A DNA stretch of 64,000 nt, taken from positions 620,001-684,000 of the forward strand of contig CBDCQL010000002.1 in assembly GCA_965220615.1 (NCBI GenBank), given 5' to 3'. The stretch is from JAGWBD01 sp965220615 (GTDB taxonomy: Bacteria; Chloroflexota; Anaerolineae; Aggregatilineales; Phototrophicaceae). Positions 17,374 through 26,331 of this stretch are shown piece after piece (within the stretch, counting starts at the first letter, position 1; each line of letters starts with the position of its first letter). Both the position numbers and the translations under genes were made by a program. A model generated the notes under the pieces. It was given only the letters and a program-made list of their open reading frames with translations, was not told where the DNA came from and made no database searches.

Positions 17374-19032
17374 CTACTGCTCGTTGATGATGCTGAAGAC
17401 CATCGGCCGCCGCCGCGTTTCACTGTAGAGCATTCGGCTGATGCGTTCCTGCAAGATGTTGCGACGGCGTCCGTTCTGGCTGGTGCCGATGTCCGCCAGC
17501 GATGCCCTCGCCGTCTTGCGGATGTTTTCAATCAGGTCATCGGCCTCGCGTTGATAGACGAAGCCCCGCGTCAGGATTTGGGGCTCGGAAACAAGCTCGC
17601 CGCTGTCGGCGTCCAGGTTGACCACGACAACGAGAAACCCGTCCTTGCCAAGGGTTTCGCGGTCGCGCATGACCGCCGGTCCGACGTCACCGACGCCGCT
17701 GCCATCGACGAAAACATATCCACCCGGGACCCGTTCGCCGATTTGGATCCTGTCCTCGTTGATGCTGACAACGCTGCCGTTTTCAACGACCCGAATGTTT
17801 TTCTCCGGCAGGCCGGAAGCCAGCGCCAGTCGCGCGTGTGCCATCAGATGTCGCAGTTCGCCGTGTACCGGCACGAAAAAGCGCGGCTGGGTCAGATTGA
17901 GCATGAGTTTCATCTCTTCCTGACAGGCGTGGCCAGAGACGTGCACCGGCGCGACGGGGTCATACAGTACGTTGGCCCCACGTTGAAAGAGCCTGTTGAT
18001 GGTGCGGTAGACCATTTCCTCGTTACCGGGGATGGCGTGAGCCGAGATCACAATCGTGTCATCCGGCCGGACATCGAGTTGCTGGTGACGGCCCTGGGCC
18101 AGACGCCCGAGGACGGCGGAAGGCTCGCCCTGGGTACCGGTCACCATGATTACGACCTCTTCCGAAGGCAAGTCGTTGCTCGCCGACAAGTCGACCAGGA
18201 TGTCATCGTCCAGGTTCAGAATGCCCATCGCGCGCGCCATGCGGACGTTGGCGTTCATGCTGTAGCCGGCGATGGCCAGACGGCGCCCGTGCTGGCGGGC
18301 GCAATCCGCCACTTGCTGGATTCGTTGCAGATGCGAGGCGAATGTGGCGATCATGATGCGACCGCGAGCTTCTTCGAAAACTTCGTCAAAGGCGGCGACC
18401 ACTGTACTCTCCGAAGGCGTCCAGCCCGGCCGGTCGGCGTTGGTGCTATCGGCCAGAAGCAACAGGACCCCTCGACGGGAGAAATCGGCCAGTTTGGCAT
18501 AATCTGGCCGGTGCCCGTCAGGCGCCGTGTTGTCGAACTTGTAGTCGCCAGTATGCACAATGAGGCCGAGAGGTGTGTTGATACCGAATCCGACGCAATC
18601 GGGAATGCTGTGGCAGACACGGAAGCTCTCGATGGCAAAGGGCCCCACCTGGAAATCGGCGCCTGGCTGAAAGATATTGACGTCGCAGTTTTCCTGCTGT
18701 CTGGCATCCTTCAGTTTGACGTTGAGCAGGGCGGCGGTCAGGGGAGTGGCCCAGACGGGAGTGCCCGGAAAAGCCTCAATGACGTGGGCGATGGCGCCGG
18801 TGTGGTCTTCGTGGCCGTGCGTATACAGGATGCCATGCAGGCGGAGTCCACTCTTTTCCCGCAGATAGCTGAAATCCGGAATGATGTAGTCCACGCCCAG
18901 CATGTCGTTCTCGGGGAACATGATGCCGCTGTCAATCAGGAGGGCATCGTCGCCCCATTCAACAACGGTCATGTTCTTGCCGATTTCTCCGAGGCCGCCC
19001 AGCGGGACGATTCGCAAGGTCTGGTTTTGCAT
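17374..19032 (-). CDS. rnj: Ribonuclease J
   Basis: A 552-residue metallo-beta-lactamase/beta-CASP nuclease. The zinc motif 'HGHEDH' is at residues 72-77, further ligands are in 'HTGDYKFD' and 'LLADSTNAD', and the beta-CASP motifs include 'ATFASHLQRIQQ' and 'TGTQGEPSAVLGRLA'. 'HVSGHACQEEM' is the C-terminal metal motif. RNase J degrades and matures mRNA and rRNA by 5' exonuclease and endonuclease action. Full length for the family. Its stop abuts that of the convergent transglutaminase-like gene. The start has a weak ribosome site, and the inferred transcript leader is about 80 bases. Confidence 0.95.
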   Translation of the reverse strand: MQNQTLRIVPLGGLGEIGKNMTVVEWGDDALLIDSGIMFPENDMLGVDYIIPDFSYLREKSGLRLHGILYTHGHEDHTGAIAHVIEAFPGTPVWATPLTAALLNVKLKDARQQENCDVNIFQPGADFQVGPFAIESFRVCHSIPDCVGFGINTPLGLIVHTGDYKFDNTAPDGHRPDYAKLADFSRRGVLLLLADSTNADRPGWTPSESTVVAAFDEVFEEARGRIMIATFASHLQRIQQVADCARQHGRRLAIAGYSMNANVRMARAMGILNLDDDILVDLSASNDLPSEEVVIMVTGTQGEPSAVLGRLAQGRHQQLDVRPDDTIVISAHAIPGNEEMVYRTINRLFQRGANVLYDPVAPVHVSGHACQEEMKLMLNLTQPRFFVPVHGELRHLMAHARLALASGLPEKNIRVVENGSVVSINEDRIQIGERVPGGYVFVDGSGVGDVGPAVMRDRETLGKDGFLVVVVNLDADSGELVSEPQILTRGFVYQREADDLIENIRKTARASLADIGTSQNGRRRNILQERISRMLYSETRRRPMVFSIINEQ

Positions 19033-19116
19033 GATTCAATGCACCGGGCGCGCTGCCGGGTGCGTTCCTTTCGCTTGTTTTCAGGTCACAAGGAAAAAGA
19101 AGACTATTCGACGGCC

Positions 19117-19125
19117 AGTATATCA
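19117..19125 (-). promoter_or_regulatory. Extended -10 promoter of rnj (TGA TATACT)
   Basis: On the minus strand TGA is followed by TATACT (19117-19122). It lies 85 bases from the rnj ATG and is back to back with the phosphohexomutase promoter at 19175. Confidence 0.55.
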
Positions 19126-19174
19126 CGGCCAGACTGAATGTCAGGGACCGATAACGCCGCGTTTCCGTCAAGGG

Positions 19175-19183
19175 TGGTACAAT
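19175..19183 (+). promoter_or_regulatory. Extended -10 promoter of the phosphohexomutase gene (TGG TACAAT)
   Basis: TGG followed by TACAAT (19178-19183), 53 bases before the ATG at 19237, with no clear -35 box. Confidence 0.5.
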
Positions 19184-19236
19184 CGCCAAGGGCCGGATAA
19201 ACAGGTGACTTGCGCCTCCGACACAGGGACTGGACG

Positions 19237-20682
19237 ATGATCAGCTTTGGAACCGATGGTTGGCGGGCGGTCATTGCCGACAGCTTCACCTTCGGAAACC
19301 TTGCCCTGGTGGCCCAGGCGGTTGCACAGGCGGTGAAGCGTCAACACCAGGGTGCCGATCCGCCTGAAGTGGTGGTCGGTTACGACACCCGCTTCCTTTC
19401 CGATCGATTCGCCGCCGAGGTTGCCTGTGTACTGGCCGGCAACGGCGTCATCGCCTGGTTGACGCGAACGGACGCTCCGACGCCGGCCATTTCATGGAAC
19501 GTCCGCCTGAAGGGCGCCAGCGCCGGGGTCGTTATCACGGCCAGCCACAACCCGCCCCGTTACAACGGCTTCAAGCTCAAGACGGCCTATGGCGGCAGCG
19601 CCACCCGGGAACAGTGCGCCGGGGTCGAGGCGGAACTACGCGCTCTGGAACGGGCCGGCCGTGAGCCCCTGCGGGTGGGCTACGAGGAAGGCCTGCGGTC
19701 TGGTCAAATCCGACGTTTCGATCCGGGCTGGGACTATTACCAGCACCTGAGCACACTGGTGGACGTCGACCAGATCTCCAGGCGCGAGCTGTCCGTCATG
19801 GTGGACGCAATGTGGGGGGCCGGGCGCGGCGCCATCAAGACCATCCTGTCGCGTTCCCGCTGCCAGGTGAACGAAATTCGCGATGTCTTGAATCCGGGAT
19901 TTGGTGGTATCCACCCGGAGCCTGTCCTGCGCTACCTCAATGAACTGGTGGCGGCCGTGCAACGCGTCCAGGCAGACGTGGGCCTGGCGACAGACGGCGA
20001 CGCCGACCGTATTGGCGCCATCGATGCGCTGGGTAATTTCGTCGATCCTCACCAGATCTTTGCGCTGGCTTTGCGCCATCTGGTGGAACAGCGAAACTTG
20101 CGTGGTGCCGTGGTCAAGACGATTTCTACGACGCGCATGATCAACAATCTGTGCAGCCGGTACGGTCTGTCGCTGCATGAAACGCCAGTGGGTTTCAATC
20201 ACATCGCCGACCTGATGATGCAGGAGGACGTTCTCATCGGCGGCGAGGAAAGCGGCGGCATCTCCATTCGCGGTCACATTCCGGAGGGTGACGGCATTCT
20301 GATGGGCTTGTTGCTGCTGGAAATCATGGCGCAGGCGCAGGCGCCGCTTCATGAAATCGTGGCGGACCTGCAAGCGGAATTCGGGCCGGCGTACTACGGT
20401 CGCATCGATGCGCAGATGGAAAACCAGTTGCCGAAGAACGAAATGGTCCGCCGTCTTACCGAAAGCGCGCCGTCTGCCCTGGCCGGCGAAAGTGTCACGC
20501 AGGTGGACACGACGGACGGCGTGAAATTCTGGCTGGCCGATGACAGCTGGTTGCTCATTCGCCCCAGTGGCACCGAACCCCTGCTGCGCATTTACGCCGA
20601 AGCGCCGACGACCGATGCCGTTCCGGTCCTTTTGCGTGAAGGCCAGGCGCTGGGAAATGATCTGATCGACGGGAGGGATTAA
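19237..20682 (+). CDS. Phosphoglucomutase/phosphomannomutase family protein
   Basis: A 481-residue alpha-D-phosphohexomutase starting at ATG 19237 (MISFGTDGWRAVIAD), with AGGGA about nine bases upstream. The phosphoserine loop is 'ITASHNPPRYNGFK', the Mg-binding loop 'ATDGDADRIGAID', the sugar-specificity loop 'GGEESGGIS' and the phosphate-binding loop 'IRPSGTEPLLRIY'. All four domains are present. It interconverts hexose 1- and 6-phosphates; the GEESG loop fits glucose or mannose. It could supply glucose-1-phosphate to the RmlA pathway encoded further on. The stop overlaps the next start by one base (TAATG). Confidence 0.9.
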   Translation: MISFGTDGWRAVIADSFTFGNLALVAQAVAQAVKRQHQGADPPEVVVGYDTRFLSDRFAAEVACVLAGNGVIAWLTRTDAPTPAISWNVRLKGASAGVVITASHNPPRYNGFKLKTAYGGSATREQCAGVEAELRALERAGREPLRVGYEEGLRSGQIRRFDPGWDYYQHLSTLVDVDQISRRELSVMVDAMWGAGRGAIKTILSRSRCQVNEIRDVLNPGFGGIHPEPVLRYLNELVAAVQRVQADVGLATDGDADRIGAIDALGNFVDPHQIFALALRHLVEQRNLRGAVVKTISTTRMINNLCSRYGLSLHETPVGFNHIADLMMQEDVLIGGEESGGISIRGHIPEGDGILMGLLLLEIMAQAQAPLHEIVADLQAEFGPAYYGRIDAQMENQLPKNEMVRRLTESAPSALAGESVTQVDTTDGVKFWLADDSWLLIRPSGTEPLLRIYAEAPTTDAVPVLLREGQALGNDLIDGRD

Positions 20683-21692
20683 TGAAGCAGGCAATGATTA
20701 CCGGCGTACAGCAAACACAGGTGAAAGAGTTCCCGGACCCGCAGGCCGATGAACGGCGCGTGCTGCTCAAGGTGACGGTGGCGCCGCTGTGTACGGATTA
20801 CAAGTTATTCCAGGCGGGCGATCTGCGCGATTCCCTGGGTCATGAAGCAGCGGGTGAAGTGCTGGAGGCAGGCAGATCGACCCTTGTTCAACCGGGGCAG
20901 CGAGTCGTCGTGATGCCTCAAATTCCCTGTGGTGACTGTGATTATTGCAATACCGGTGACTTTATTTACTGTCTGAGTGACTCCGGTGCCACATTGAAGA
21001 ACGGTAGCGGCACGGTCGCTCAGTACATGCTCAAACAGGACTGGCAACTGGTGCCGGTCCCGGATGACATTTCGATCGAACATGCGTCGATGGCCTGCTG
21101 TGGCCTTGGTCCGACCTATGGGGGGCTGGACAAAATGGGCCTGGACCCTGGCGAAACGCTGCTGATCACTGGCATGGGCCCGGTGGGACTGGGCGGCGTG
21201 ATCAACGCCAGCTATCGCGGCGCGCGTGTGATCGCCGTCGAAATGAACCCTTATCGCGCCAGTATTGCGCGGGAACTGGGCGCGGACGTCGTGCTGGAGC
21301 CCGACGGGGCGCTGGAGCAAATCCTGGACCTGACCGATGGCGTGGGTGTGGACAAGGCGATGGACTGTTCGGGTATGGTCGCCGCCCATCGACTCTGCAT
21401 CGATGCCGTGCGCCGTCTGGGCTCGGTATCTTTCGTCGGTGAATGCAGCGAATCCACGCCGCTCTGCATCAGTAATGACATGATTCGCAAGGGTCTCACC
21501 CTGGTAGGCACCTGGCATTACAATCTGGGTCTGGCGCCGCGCATCATGCAGCAGATCCGCAACGTCCGGCCACAACTCGACAAACTGGTGACCCATCGCT
21601 TCCACATTGATGAAATCCAGCAGGCCTTTGAACTGCAACTGACCGGACAAAGCGGCAAGGTGCTGATTGAGCCCTGGGGGCCCACTGCCTGA
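20682..21692 (+). CDS. Zinc-dependent alcohol dehydrogenase (medium-chain family)
   Basis: A 336-residue MDR-family dehydrogenase. Catalytic-zinc ligands fit Cys37 ('PLCTDYKLF') and the His/Glu of 'GHEAAGEV'; the structural-zinc lobe is present as 'CGDCDYCNTGDFIYC' (four Cys). The Rossmann motif is 'GMGPVGLGG'. The substrate is an alcohol or polyol of unknown identity; sorbitol- or threonine-dehydrogenase-like enzymes share this layout. Its start overlaps the stop of the phosphohexomutase, so the two are coupled, hinting at a sugar or sugar-alcohol substrate. Confidence 0.85.
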   Translation: MKQAMITGVQQTQVKEFPDPQADERRVLLKVTVAPLCTDYKLFQAGDLRDSLGHEAAGEVLEAGRSTLVQPGQRVVVMPQIPCGDCDYCNTGDFIYCLSDSGATLKNGSGTVAQYMLKQDWQLVPVPDDISIEHASMACCGLGPTYGGLDKMGLDPGETLLITGMGPVGLGGVINASYRGARVIAVEMNPYRASIARELGADVVLEPDGALEQILDLTDGVGVDKAMDCSGMVAAHRLCIDAVRRLGSVSFVGECSESTPLCISNDMIRKGLTLVGTWHYNLGLAPRIMQQIRNVRPQLDKLVTHRFHIDEIQQAFELQLTGQSGKVLIEPWGPTA

Positions 21693-21720
21693 GGCGTCCG
21701 AAGAACGCCGCCGGAATCTG

Positions 21721-21729
21721 TGCTATACT
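21721..21729 (+). promoter_or_regulatory. Extended -10 promoter of icd (TGC TATACT)
   Basis: TGC then TATACT (21724-21729), 40 bases before the icd ATG. The surrounding TGTGCTATACTGC is nearly identical to the element before metK (38091). No -35 box. Confidence 0.6.
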
Positions 21730-21768
21730 GCTCGCCTGATGCAGACCGGATGAGGAGACGCGTGAGCA

Positions 21769-23019
21769 ATGGCCTTTGACAAAATCAGGGTCCCCGATCA
21801 TGGAGAGAAAATTACCTCCAGTAACGGGGCGCTGAACGTACCCGACAACCCCATCTTGCTGTTCATAGAGGGGGATGGAATCGGCTACGACATCATGACG
21901 GCCAGCCGGCGAATCTGGGACGCCGCGATCGAGAAGGCCTATGGCGGGGTTCGCCAGGTCTCCTGGATGGAAGTCTATGCCGGTGAAAAGGCGGCCGGGA
22001 TTTACGACGGCAACTACATGCCGGAGGAGACCTTCGACGCCCTGCGCGAGTTTCTGGTGGGCATCAAGGGACCACTGACGACGCCCGTGGGGGGCGGCTT
22101 TCGCAGTCTGAACGTCACGCTGCGCCAGGTGCTGGACCTTTACAGCTGCATTCGCCCGGTCCGCTGGTACGAAGGCGTTCCCAGTCCCCTGCGCCAGCCG
22201 CAAGACGTAGACGTCGTGATCTTCCGCGAAAATACGGAGGACATCTACGCCGGCATCGAGTACGAATCCGGCACGCCCGAGAACGAAAAGCTGGCGCGTT
22301 TCCTGCGTGAGGAAATGGGCGTGACGAGCTTTTTCGAGGGCGCCGGACTTGGCATCAAACCGGTCAGCGCCTTTGGCAGCAAGCGCCTGATTCGCGCCGC
22401 CATTCGCTATGCCATCGAACGCGGGCGCAAGAGCGTGACTTTCGTCCACAAGGGGAACATCCAGAAGTACACCGAGGGCGCCTTCGTCAACTGGGGCTAT
22501 GAGTTGGGACGCGAGGAATTCCCGAACGAGACGATTTCATGGGACGAGGTGGCCAGCGACCATGGCGGCCAGGTGCCGGAGGACCGCATCCTGTTGCAGG
22601 ACACCATCGCGGACATCATGTTTCAGAAGATGTTGCTGCGGCCGCGCGAGCACGATGTCATCGCCACCACCAATTTGAACGGCGATTATTTGAGCGACGC
22701 CCTCGCGGCAGAAGTGGGCGGCGTCGGCATTGCGCCGGGAGCCAACGTCGGTGACGAGGTCGCGCTCTTTGAGGCGACGCATGGCACGGCGCCCAAGTAC
22801 ACCAATCTGGACAAGGTCAATCCGGGATCGCTGCTGTTCAGCGGCGTCATGATGCTGGAGCACATTGGCTGGAATGAGGCGGCGGACCTGATTGGCAGCG
22901 CCTACGAAAAGACTCTGGCGCAAAAAATAGTGACCTACGATTTCGCGCGTCAGATGGAAGGCGCGACCGAGGTCCCCACCAGTGCATTCGCCACGGCCAT
23001 CATCGACAACATGGGGTAG
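21769..23019 (+). CDS. icd: NADP-dependent isocitrate dehydrogenase
   Basis: A 416-residue enzyme that oxidises isocitrate to 2-oxoglutarate in the TCA cycle. It aligns with E. coli Icd at the same numbering around the isocitrate site: Ser113, Asn115 and Arg119 in 'FRSLNVTLRQ'. 'ENTEDIYAGIEY' and 'THGTAPKYTNLDKVNPGS' are the other family signatures. GAGGAG lies 11 bases upstream of the ATG. Its product 2-oxoglutarate is the substrate of the homocitrate synthase at 1602. Homoisocitrate or isopropylmalate dehydrogenase is unlikely given the length and the Icd-type Ser113 loop. Confidence 0.93.
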   Translation: MAFDKIRVPDHGEKITSSNGALNVPDNPILLFIEGDGIGYDIMTASRRIWDAAIEKAYGGVRQVSWMEVYAGEKAAGIYDGNYMPEETFDALREFLVGIKGPLTTPVGGGFRSLNVTLRQVLDLYSCIRPVRWYEGVPSPLRQPQDVDVVIFRENTEDIYAGIEYESGTPENEKLARFLREEMGVTSFFEGAGLGIKPVSAFGSKRLIRAAIRYAIERGRKSVTFVHKGNIQKYTEGAFVNWGYELGREEFPNETISWDEVASDHGGQVPEDRILLQDTIADIMFQKMLLRPREHDVIATTNLNGDYLSDALAAEVGGVGIAPGANVGDEVALFEATHGTAPKYTNLDKVNPGSLLFSGVMMLEHIGWNEAADLIGSAYEKTLAQKIVTYDFARQMEGATEVPTSAFATAIIDNMG

Positions 23020-23044
23020 GGCATTCCACCTGTCTGTGTGAGAA

Positions 23045-23064
23045 GGGCGCTGCGGCGCCCTTTT
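23045..23064 (+). terminator. Rho-independent terminator after icd
   Basis: GGGCGC (23045-23050), loop TGCG, GCGCCC (23055-23060), then TTTTGCTTT. It lies 25 bases after the icd stop and just before the convergent methyltransferase gene. Confidence 0.8.
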
Positions 23065-23067
23065 GCT

Positions 23068-23766
23068 TTACCTGTGAGTCAGCAATTGGCGCGCCAGCGA
23101 GCGCAGCGTGAAATGGCGACGTCGCAGACGGCGGGCCGGCTGTGGCACCTTGTCGCGCCGGGCCAGCTTCTTCATGATGGCGAGGCCCGTGCTGCCAAAG
23201 TGGAATTCCAGCAACAGGTCGTCCTCGTTGGCGTGAAAAAAATCCAGTACGGAGTCTGAAATGCCTCGCCAGACCACTTCCATGTTGGCGTTGTCCTTGC
23301 GCCGGCCCTGCATGAAGGGCCCCGGGTCCACGTCGTCAAAGGCCAGATAGCCACCCTGGTTCACCAGGGGATAGTAGAGTGAAAGCAGTTTCGCAACATG
23401 TCTCGGGGAGTGCAGGCTGTCGATGTAAACGACGTTGATGCCCCGGGCAAGTTCCGGCGCGCGGGAGAGTACGAAGTCCAGGTCCGCGTCATCGGTCTGG
23501 ATGAAGGTCCAGACTTCTGATTCAATCGCCGCCGAACAGTCGGCAATGTCCAGCGAAACGAGGCGCCCCGCCTGTTGCTCACAGGCATGGGCCAGCACAC
23601 CGCTGGACCAACCTTCGTTCACGCCGCACTCCAGCACCAGGGGGGCGTGGAACTGCTGCACCAGCCGGTGCAGACACATCAATTGCGTAGCCACCTTGCC
23701 AAAGACGCCTGGCTGGCCGTCGGCTTCAAATACGGCTGGCAAGTCGTAGTGTCGGGTCTGGACCAT
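23068..23766 (-). CDS. Class I SAM-dependent methyltransferase (Methyltransf_24-like)
   Basis: A 232-residue protein with a Rossmann methyltransferase core: motif I 'VLECGVNEGWSSGVLAH', 'VVYIDSLHSPRHV' with the acidic post-strand residues, and 'GGYLAFDDVDPG'. These are typical of the family of small-molecule and sugar methyltransferases that includes cephalosporin-hydroxylase-like proteins. The C-terminal 30 residues are strongly basic (RRLRRRHFTLR). It stands alone, convergent with icd. The target is unknown. Confidence 0.75.
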   Translation of the reverse strand: MVQTRHYDLPAVFEADGQPGVFGKVATQLMCLHRLVQQFHAPLVLECGVNEGWSSGVLAHACEQQAGRLVSLDIADCSAAIESEVWTFIQTDDADLDFVLSRAPELARGINVVYIDSLHSPRHVAKLLSLYYPLVNQGGYLAFDDVDPGPFMQGRRKDNANMEVVWRGISDSVLDFFHANEDDLLLEFHFGSTGLAIMKKLARRDKVPQPARRLRRRHFTLRSLARQLLTHR

Positions 23767-23890
23767 GGTTTATTCCATAGTGTCGCGGACGAGTGTGGCG
23801 CAAGCGAAGTTTGAACGCAAGACCACAGGCTTGCGGCAAGCGCCCTGTTCGGCTGTAGAATTGAGGTGAGGCAGGGGCTGCGAGGCATCA

Positions 23891-24478
23891 ATGGGGCGCG
23901 GATTCCAGCCCACCTGGCTGATCATCCTGGTCGCTGTGGCCATTGTTTTTGCCGGGTGGTATCTCTGGCAGGGTATACAAAATTATCTGCGCAGTGGCGG
24001 TCTGGGCGTTCGGGAAGTGACCCAACAGGCCCGGCAGGATGCGAGCGCCACGGTCGTCCAGGAAATGACCCGTCTGGTCGTGCTGGCGCCGCCGCCCACA
24101 CGCACGCCCTATCCCGAGTGCCAAACTTTCGTTGTCATGGTGAGTGAAGCGATCGTGAGGTCCTCTCCTTCCTTCGATTCGGGCATTGTGAAGGCGCTTT
24201 TCGAAGGTGACGAGGTCTGCGTCATGTTTCCCGCGCCTTCGAACCCGGACTGGTTGCTGGTTGACGAAGAACCGCGCTCGCGCCGCATCGATTCCGTCTA
24301 CATGCACCGCTCGCTGTTGCGCGCCCTGGAGCCGACGGCCACGCCCGCGGACACGCCGACGCCGCTGTCCACCATAACGCCCGATCCCCTGCGCCTGACG
24401 GATACGCCGACGGTTCCGCCCTTCACGCCATCCCGCACTCCTGTCGCGAGCCCGACCAGTGCCCTGCGAAGCGCCTGA
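23891..24478 (+). CDS. Membrane-anchored protein with Thr/Pro-rich tail
   Basis: A 195-residue protein with one N-terminal transmembrane helix (about 9-30), a linker, then a small domain (about 75-145) with 'VRSSPSFDSGIVKALFEGDEV' and 'WLLVDE', which resembles bacterial SH3-like domains. The tail (about 150-195) is rich in Thr-Pro repeats, as in the transglutaminase-like protein. It probably sits outside the cytoplasmic membrane and contacts the envelope. Function not recognised. A TAGAAT element at 23856-23861 may be its -10 box. It precedes, but is not clearly coupled to, the formate-tetrahydrofolate ligase gene. Confidence 0.65.
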   Translation: MGRGFQPTWLIILVAVAIVFAGWYLWQGIQNYLRSGGLGVREVTQQARQDASATVVQEMTRLVVLAPPPTRTPYPECQTFVVMVSEAIVRSSPSFDSGIVKALFEGDEVCVMFPAPSNPDWLLVDEEPRSRRIDSVYMHRSLLRALEPTATPADTPTPLSTITPDPLRLTDTPTVPPFTPSRTPVASPTSALRSA

Positions 24479-24491
24479 ACCCGCAGGCATG

Positions 24492-24500
24492 TGATACAGT
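24492..24500 (+). promoter_or_regulatory. Extended -10 promoter of fhs (TGA TACAGT)
   Basis: TGA followed by TACAGT (24495-24500), 33 bases before the ATG at 24533. Confidence 0.4.
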
Positions 24501-24532
24501 CACTTTTGTAATGTATGAACAGGGAAAGAAGC

Positions 24533-26230
24533 ATGCGCAGCGACCTTGAGATCGCACGCCAGGCCAGACTGAAGCACTGCCATGAAATCGCAGCCGGGAT
24601 GGGCCTTGAACCGGAGGACCTGGACCTTTATGGCTCACCACACGTGGCCAAATTGCGTCTGGAGGTCCTGGAAAAACTGCGTAACCGGCCGGATGCGAAG
24701 TACATCGACGTCACTGCCGTCACACCCACGCCTTTGGGGGAGGGCAAGTCCACGACCACAGTGGGTCTGGGCCAGGCCATGAAACATCTGGGCAAGCGCT
24801 CGGTCGTGGCGCTGCGGCAACCTTCCATGGGGCCGACCTTTGGCATCAAGGGCGGCGCGGCCGGCGGCGGGCATTCCCAGGTGGTCCCCATGGAGACCTT
24901 CAACCTGCATTTGACCGGTGACATTCACGCAGTGGCGGCGGCCAACAATCTGCTGGCGGCCATGATCGACAATCGGCTGCTGCGCGGCAATCCCCTGGAT
25001 ATCGACCCGGACAGCATCACCTGGCGGCGCGTACTGGATATGAACGACCGCGCCTTGCGCAACATCGTGGTGGGCATGGGCGGCAAGTGGAACGGCATGC
25101 TGCGCGAGACCGGCTTTGACATTGCGGTGGCCAGTGAAGTGATGGCCATCCTCGCCGTGACAACCTCGCTGCAGGACATGCGCGAGCGCTTCGCGCGCAT
25201 CGTTATCGGCCAGAATGGCAGGCGTGAGCCGGTAACGGCAGGGCAGATCGGGGCCGCGGGCGCCATGACGGTCCTGATGAAAGACGCCCTTCGGCCAAAC
25301 CTGCTGCAAACCCTGGAGAACACGCCGGCCCTGGTGCACGCCGGGCCCTTCGCCAACATTGCCCAGGGTAACAGCAGCGTGCTGGCCGACCTGATCGGCA
25401 TCAAGTGCGGTGACTACCTGATCACCGAATCCGGTTTCGGCGCCGACATCGGCGCGGAGAAATTCTTCAACATCAAGTGTCGCGCCAGCGGGTTGCGACC
25501 GGATGCCGCCGTGCTGGTTGTCACAGTACGCGCACTCAAGTTGCACAGCGGACGACATCGCGTCGTCGCCGGCAGGCCCCTGCCGACGGCCATGCTGGAA
25601 CGCAATGTCGGGGACGTGGAACTGGGCGCCGTCAACATGGTCCGGCAGATCGAAAATGTGAAACGCCACGGCGTGACACCCGTCGTGGCCATCAATGTAT
25701 TCGACAGTGACCATCCTGATGAACTGGACGCCATTCGCAGGCTTGCTGTCGAAGCCGGGGCGCTCGGGGCCGCAACTGCCAGACATCACGCCCTGGGCGG
25801 GGCGGGCGCGGTGGAACTGGCGGAGATGGTGGTCAGCGCCGCGGAGCCTCCTTCCAACTTCCGTTTTCTGTATGATCTCAGGCGTCCAATTCGCGACAAG
25901 ATTGAGGCGATTGCCACGCAGATCTATGGCGCGAGCGGCGTGCATTACGAGGCACAGGCCGCTCGCCAGATCGACAGCTACGAAGCCAATGGCTTCGGCG
26001 ACTTGCCGATTTGTATGGCGAAGACCCACCTCAGCCTCAGTCATGACCCCAAACTCAAGGGCGCGCCAACCGGCTTTGTTTTGCCAGTGAGGGAGGTGCG
26101 CGCCAGCGTGGGGGCGGGCTTCATCTATCCGCTTTGCGGCGACATGCGTACGATGCCCGGCCTGTCGGCGCATCCGGCCGCGGAGCAGGTTGACATCGAT
26201 GAAAACGGCGAAATCGTCGGCCTATTCTGA
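24533..26230 (+). CDS. fhs: Formate-tetrahydrofolate ligase
   Basis: A 565-residue enzyme that makes 10-formyl-tetrahydrofolate from formate, ATP and tetrahydrofolate. The ATP-binding loop is 'TPTPLGEGKSTTTVG', followed by 'RQPSMGPTFGIKGGAAGGG' and 'ESGFGADIGAEKFFNIKCR'. Length is normal. The ATG at 24533 fits AGGGAAAG upstream better than the ATG at 24515, which overlaps that site. It supplies one-carbon units to purine and formyl-Met synthesis. No other Wood-Ljungdahl gene is in the window, so a biosynthetic or formate-scavenging role is more likely than acetogenesis. Confidence 0.95.
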   Translation: MRSDLEIARQARLKHCHEIAAGMGLEPEDLDLYGSPHVAKLRLEVLEKLRNRPDAKYIDVTAVTPTPLGEGKSTTTVGLGQAMKHLGKRSVVALRQPSMGPTFGIKGGAAGGGHSQVVPMETFNLHLTGDIHAVAAANNLLAAMIDNRLLRGNPLDIDPDSITWRRVLDMNDRALRNIVVGMGGKWNGMLRETGFDIAVASEVMAILAVTTSLQDMRERFARIVIGQNGRREPVTAGQIGAAGAMTVLMKDALRPNLLQTLENTPALVHAGPFANIAQGNSSVLADLIGIKCGDYLITESGFGADIGAEKFFNIKCRASGLRPDAAVLVVTVRALKLHSGRHRVVAGRPLPTAMLERNVGDVELGAVNMVRQIENVKRHGVTPVVAINVFDSDHPDELDAIRRLAVEAGALGAATARHHALGGAGAVELAEMVVSAAEPPSNFRFLYDLRRPIRDKIEAIATQIYGASGVHYEAQAARQIDSYEANGFGDLPICMAKTHLSLSHDPKLKGAPTGFVLPVREVRASVGAGFIYPLCGDMRTMPGLSAHPAAEQVDIDENGEIVGLF

Positions 26231-26262
26231 TTTCCAACATACATGGGTAGCCGGGTTGCCAT

Positions 26263-26282
26263 GGTCCGCCAACTGGCGGGCC
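26263..26282 (+). other. Hairpin between fhs and the cyclase-family gene
   Basis: GGTCCGCC (26263-26270), loop AACT, GGCGGGCC (26275-26282): an 8-bp stem with one G-T pair. It has no T run and lies 32 bases after the fhs stop. It could slow read-through or protect the fhs mRNA 3' end. Confidence 0.45.
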
Positions 26283-26331
26283 GGAGTGAATCTGGCACGT
26301 GTCCGGAGTTGACAGGCGGGGAGGAGACACC

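Noticed and set aside
17551..19137. 528-codon frame opposite RNase J
   Set aside because: No recognisable domain; the minus-strand gene is an unmistakable RNase J.
24635..26173. 512-codon frame opposite formate-tetrahydrofolate ligase
   Set aside because: Composition-driven antisense frame; the plus-strand enzyme is complete and conserved.
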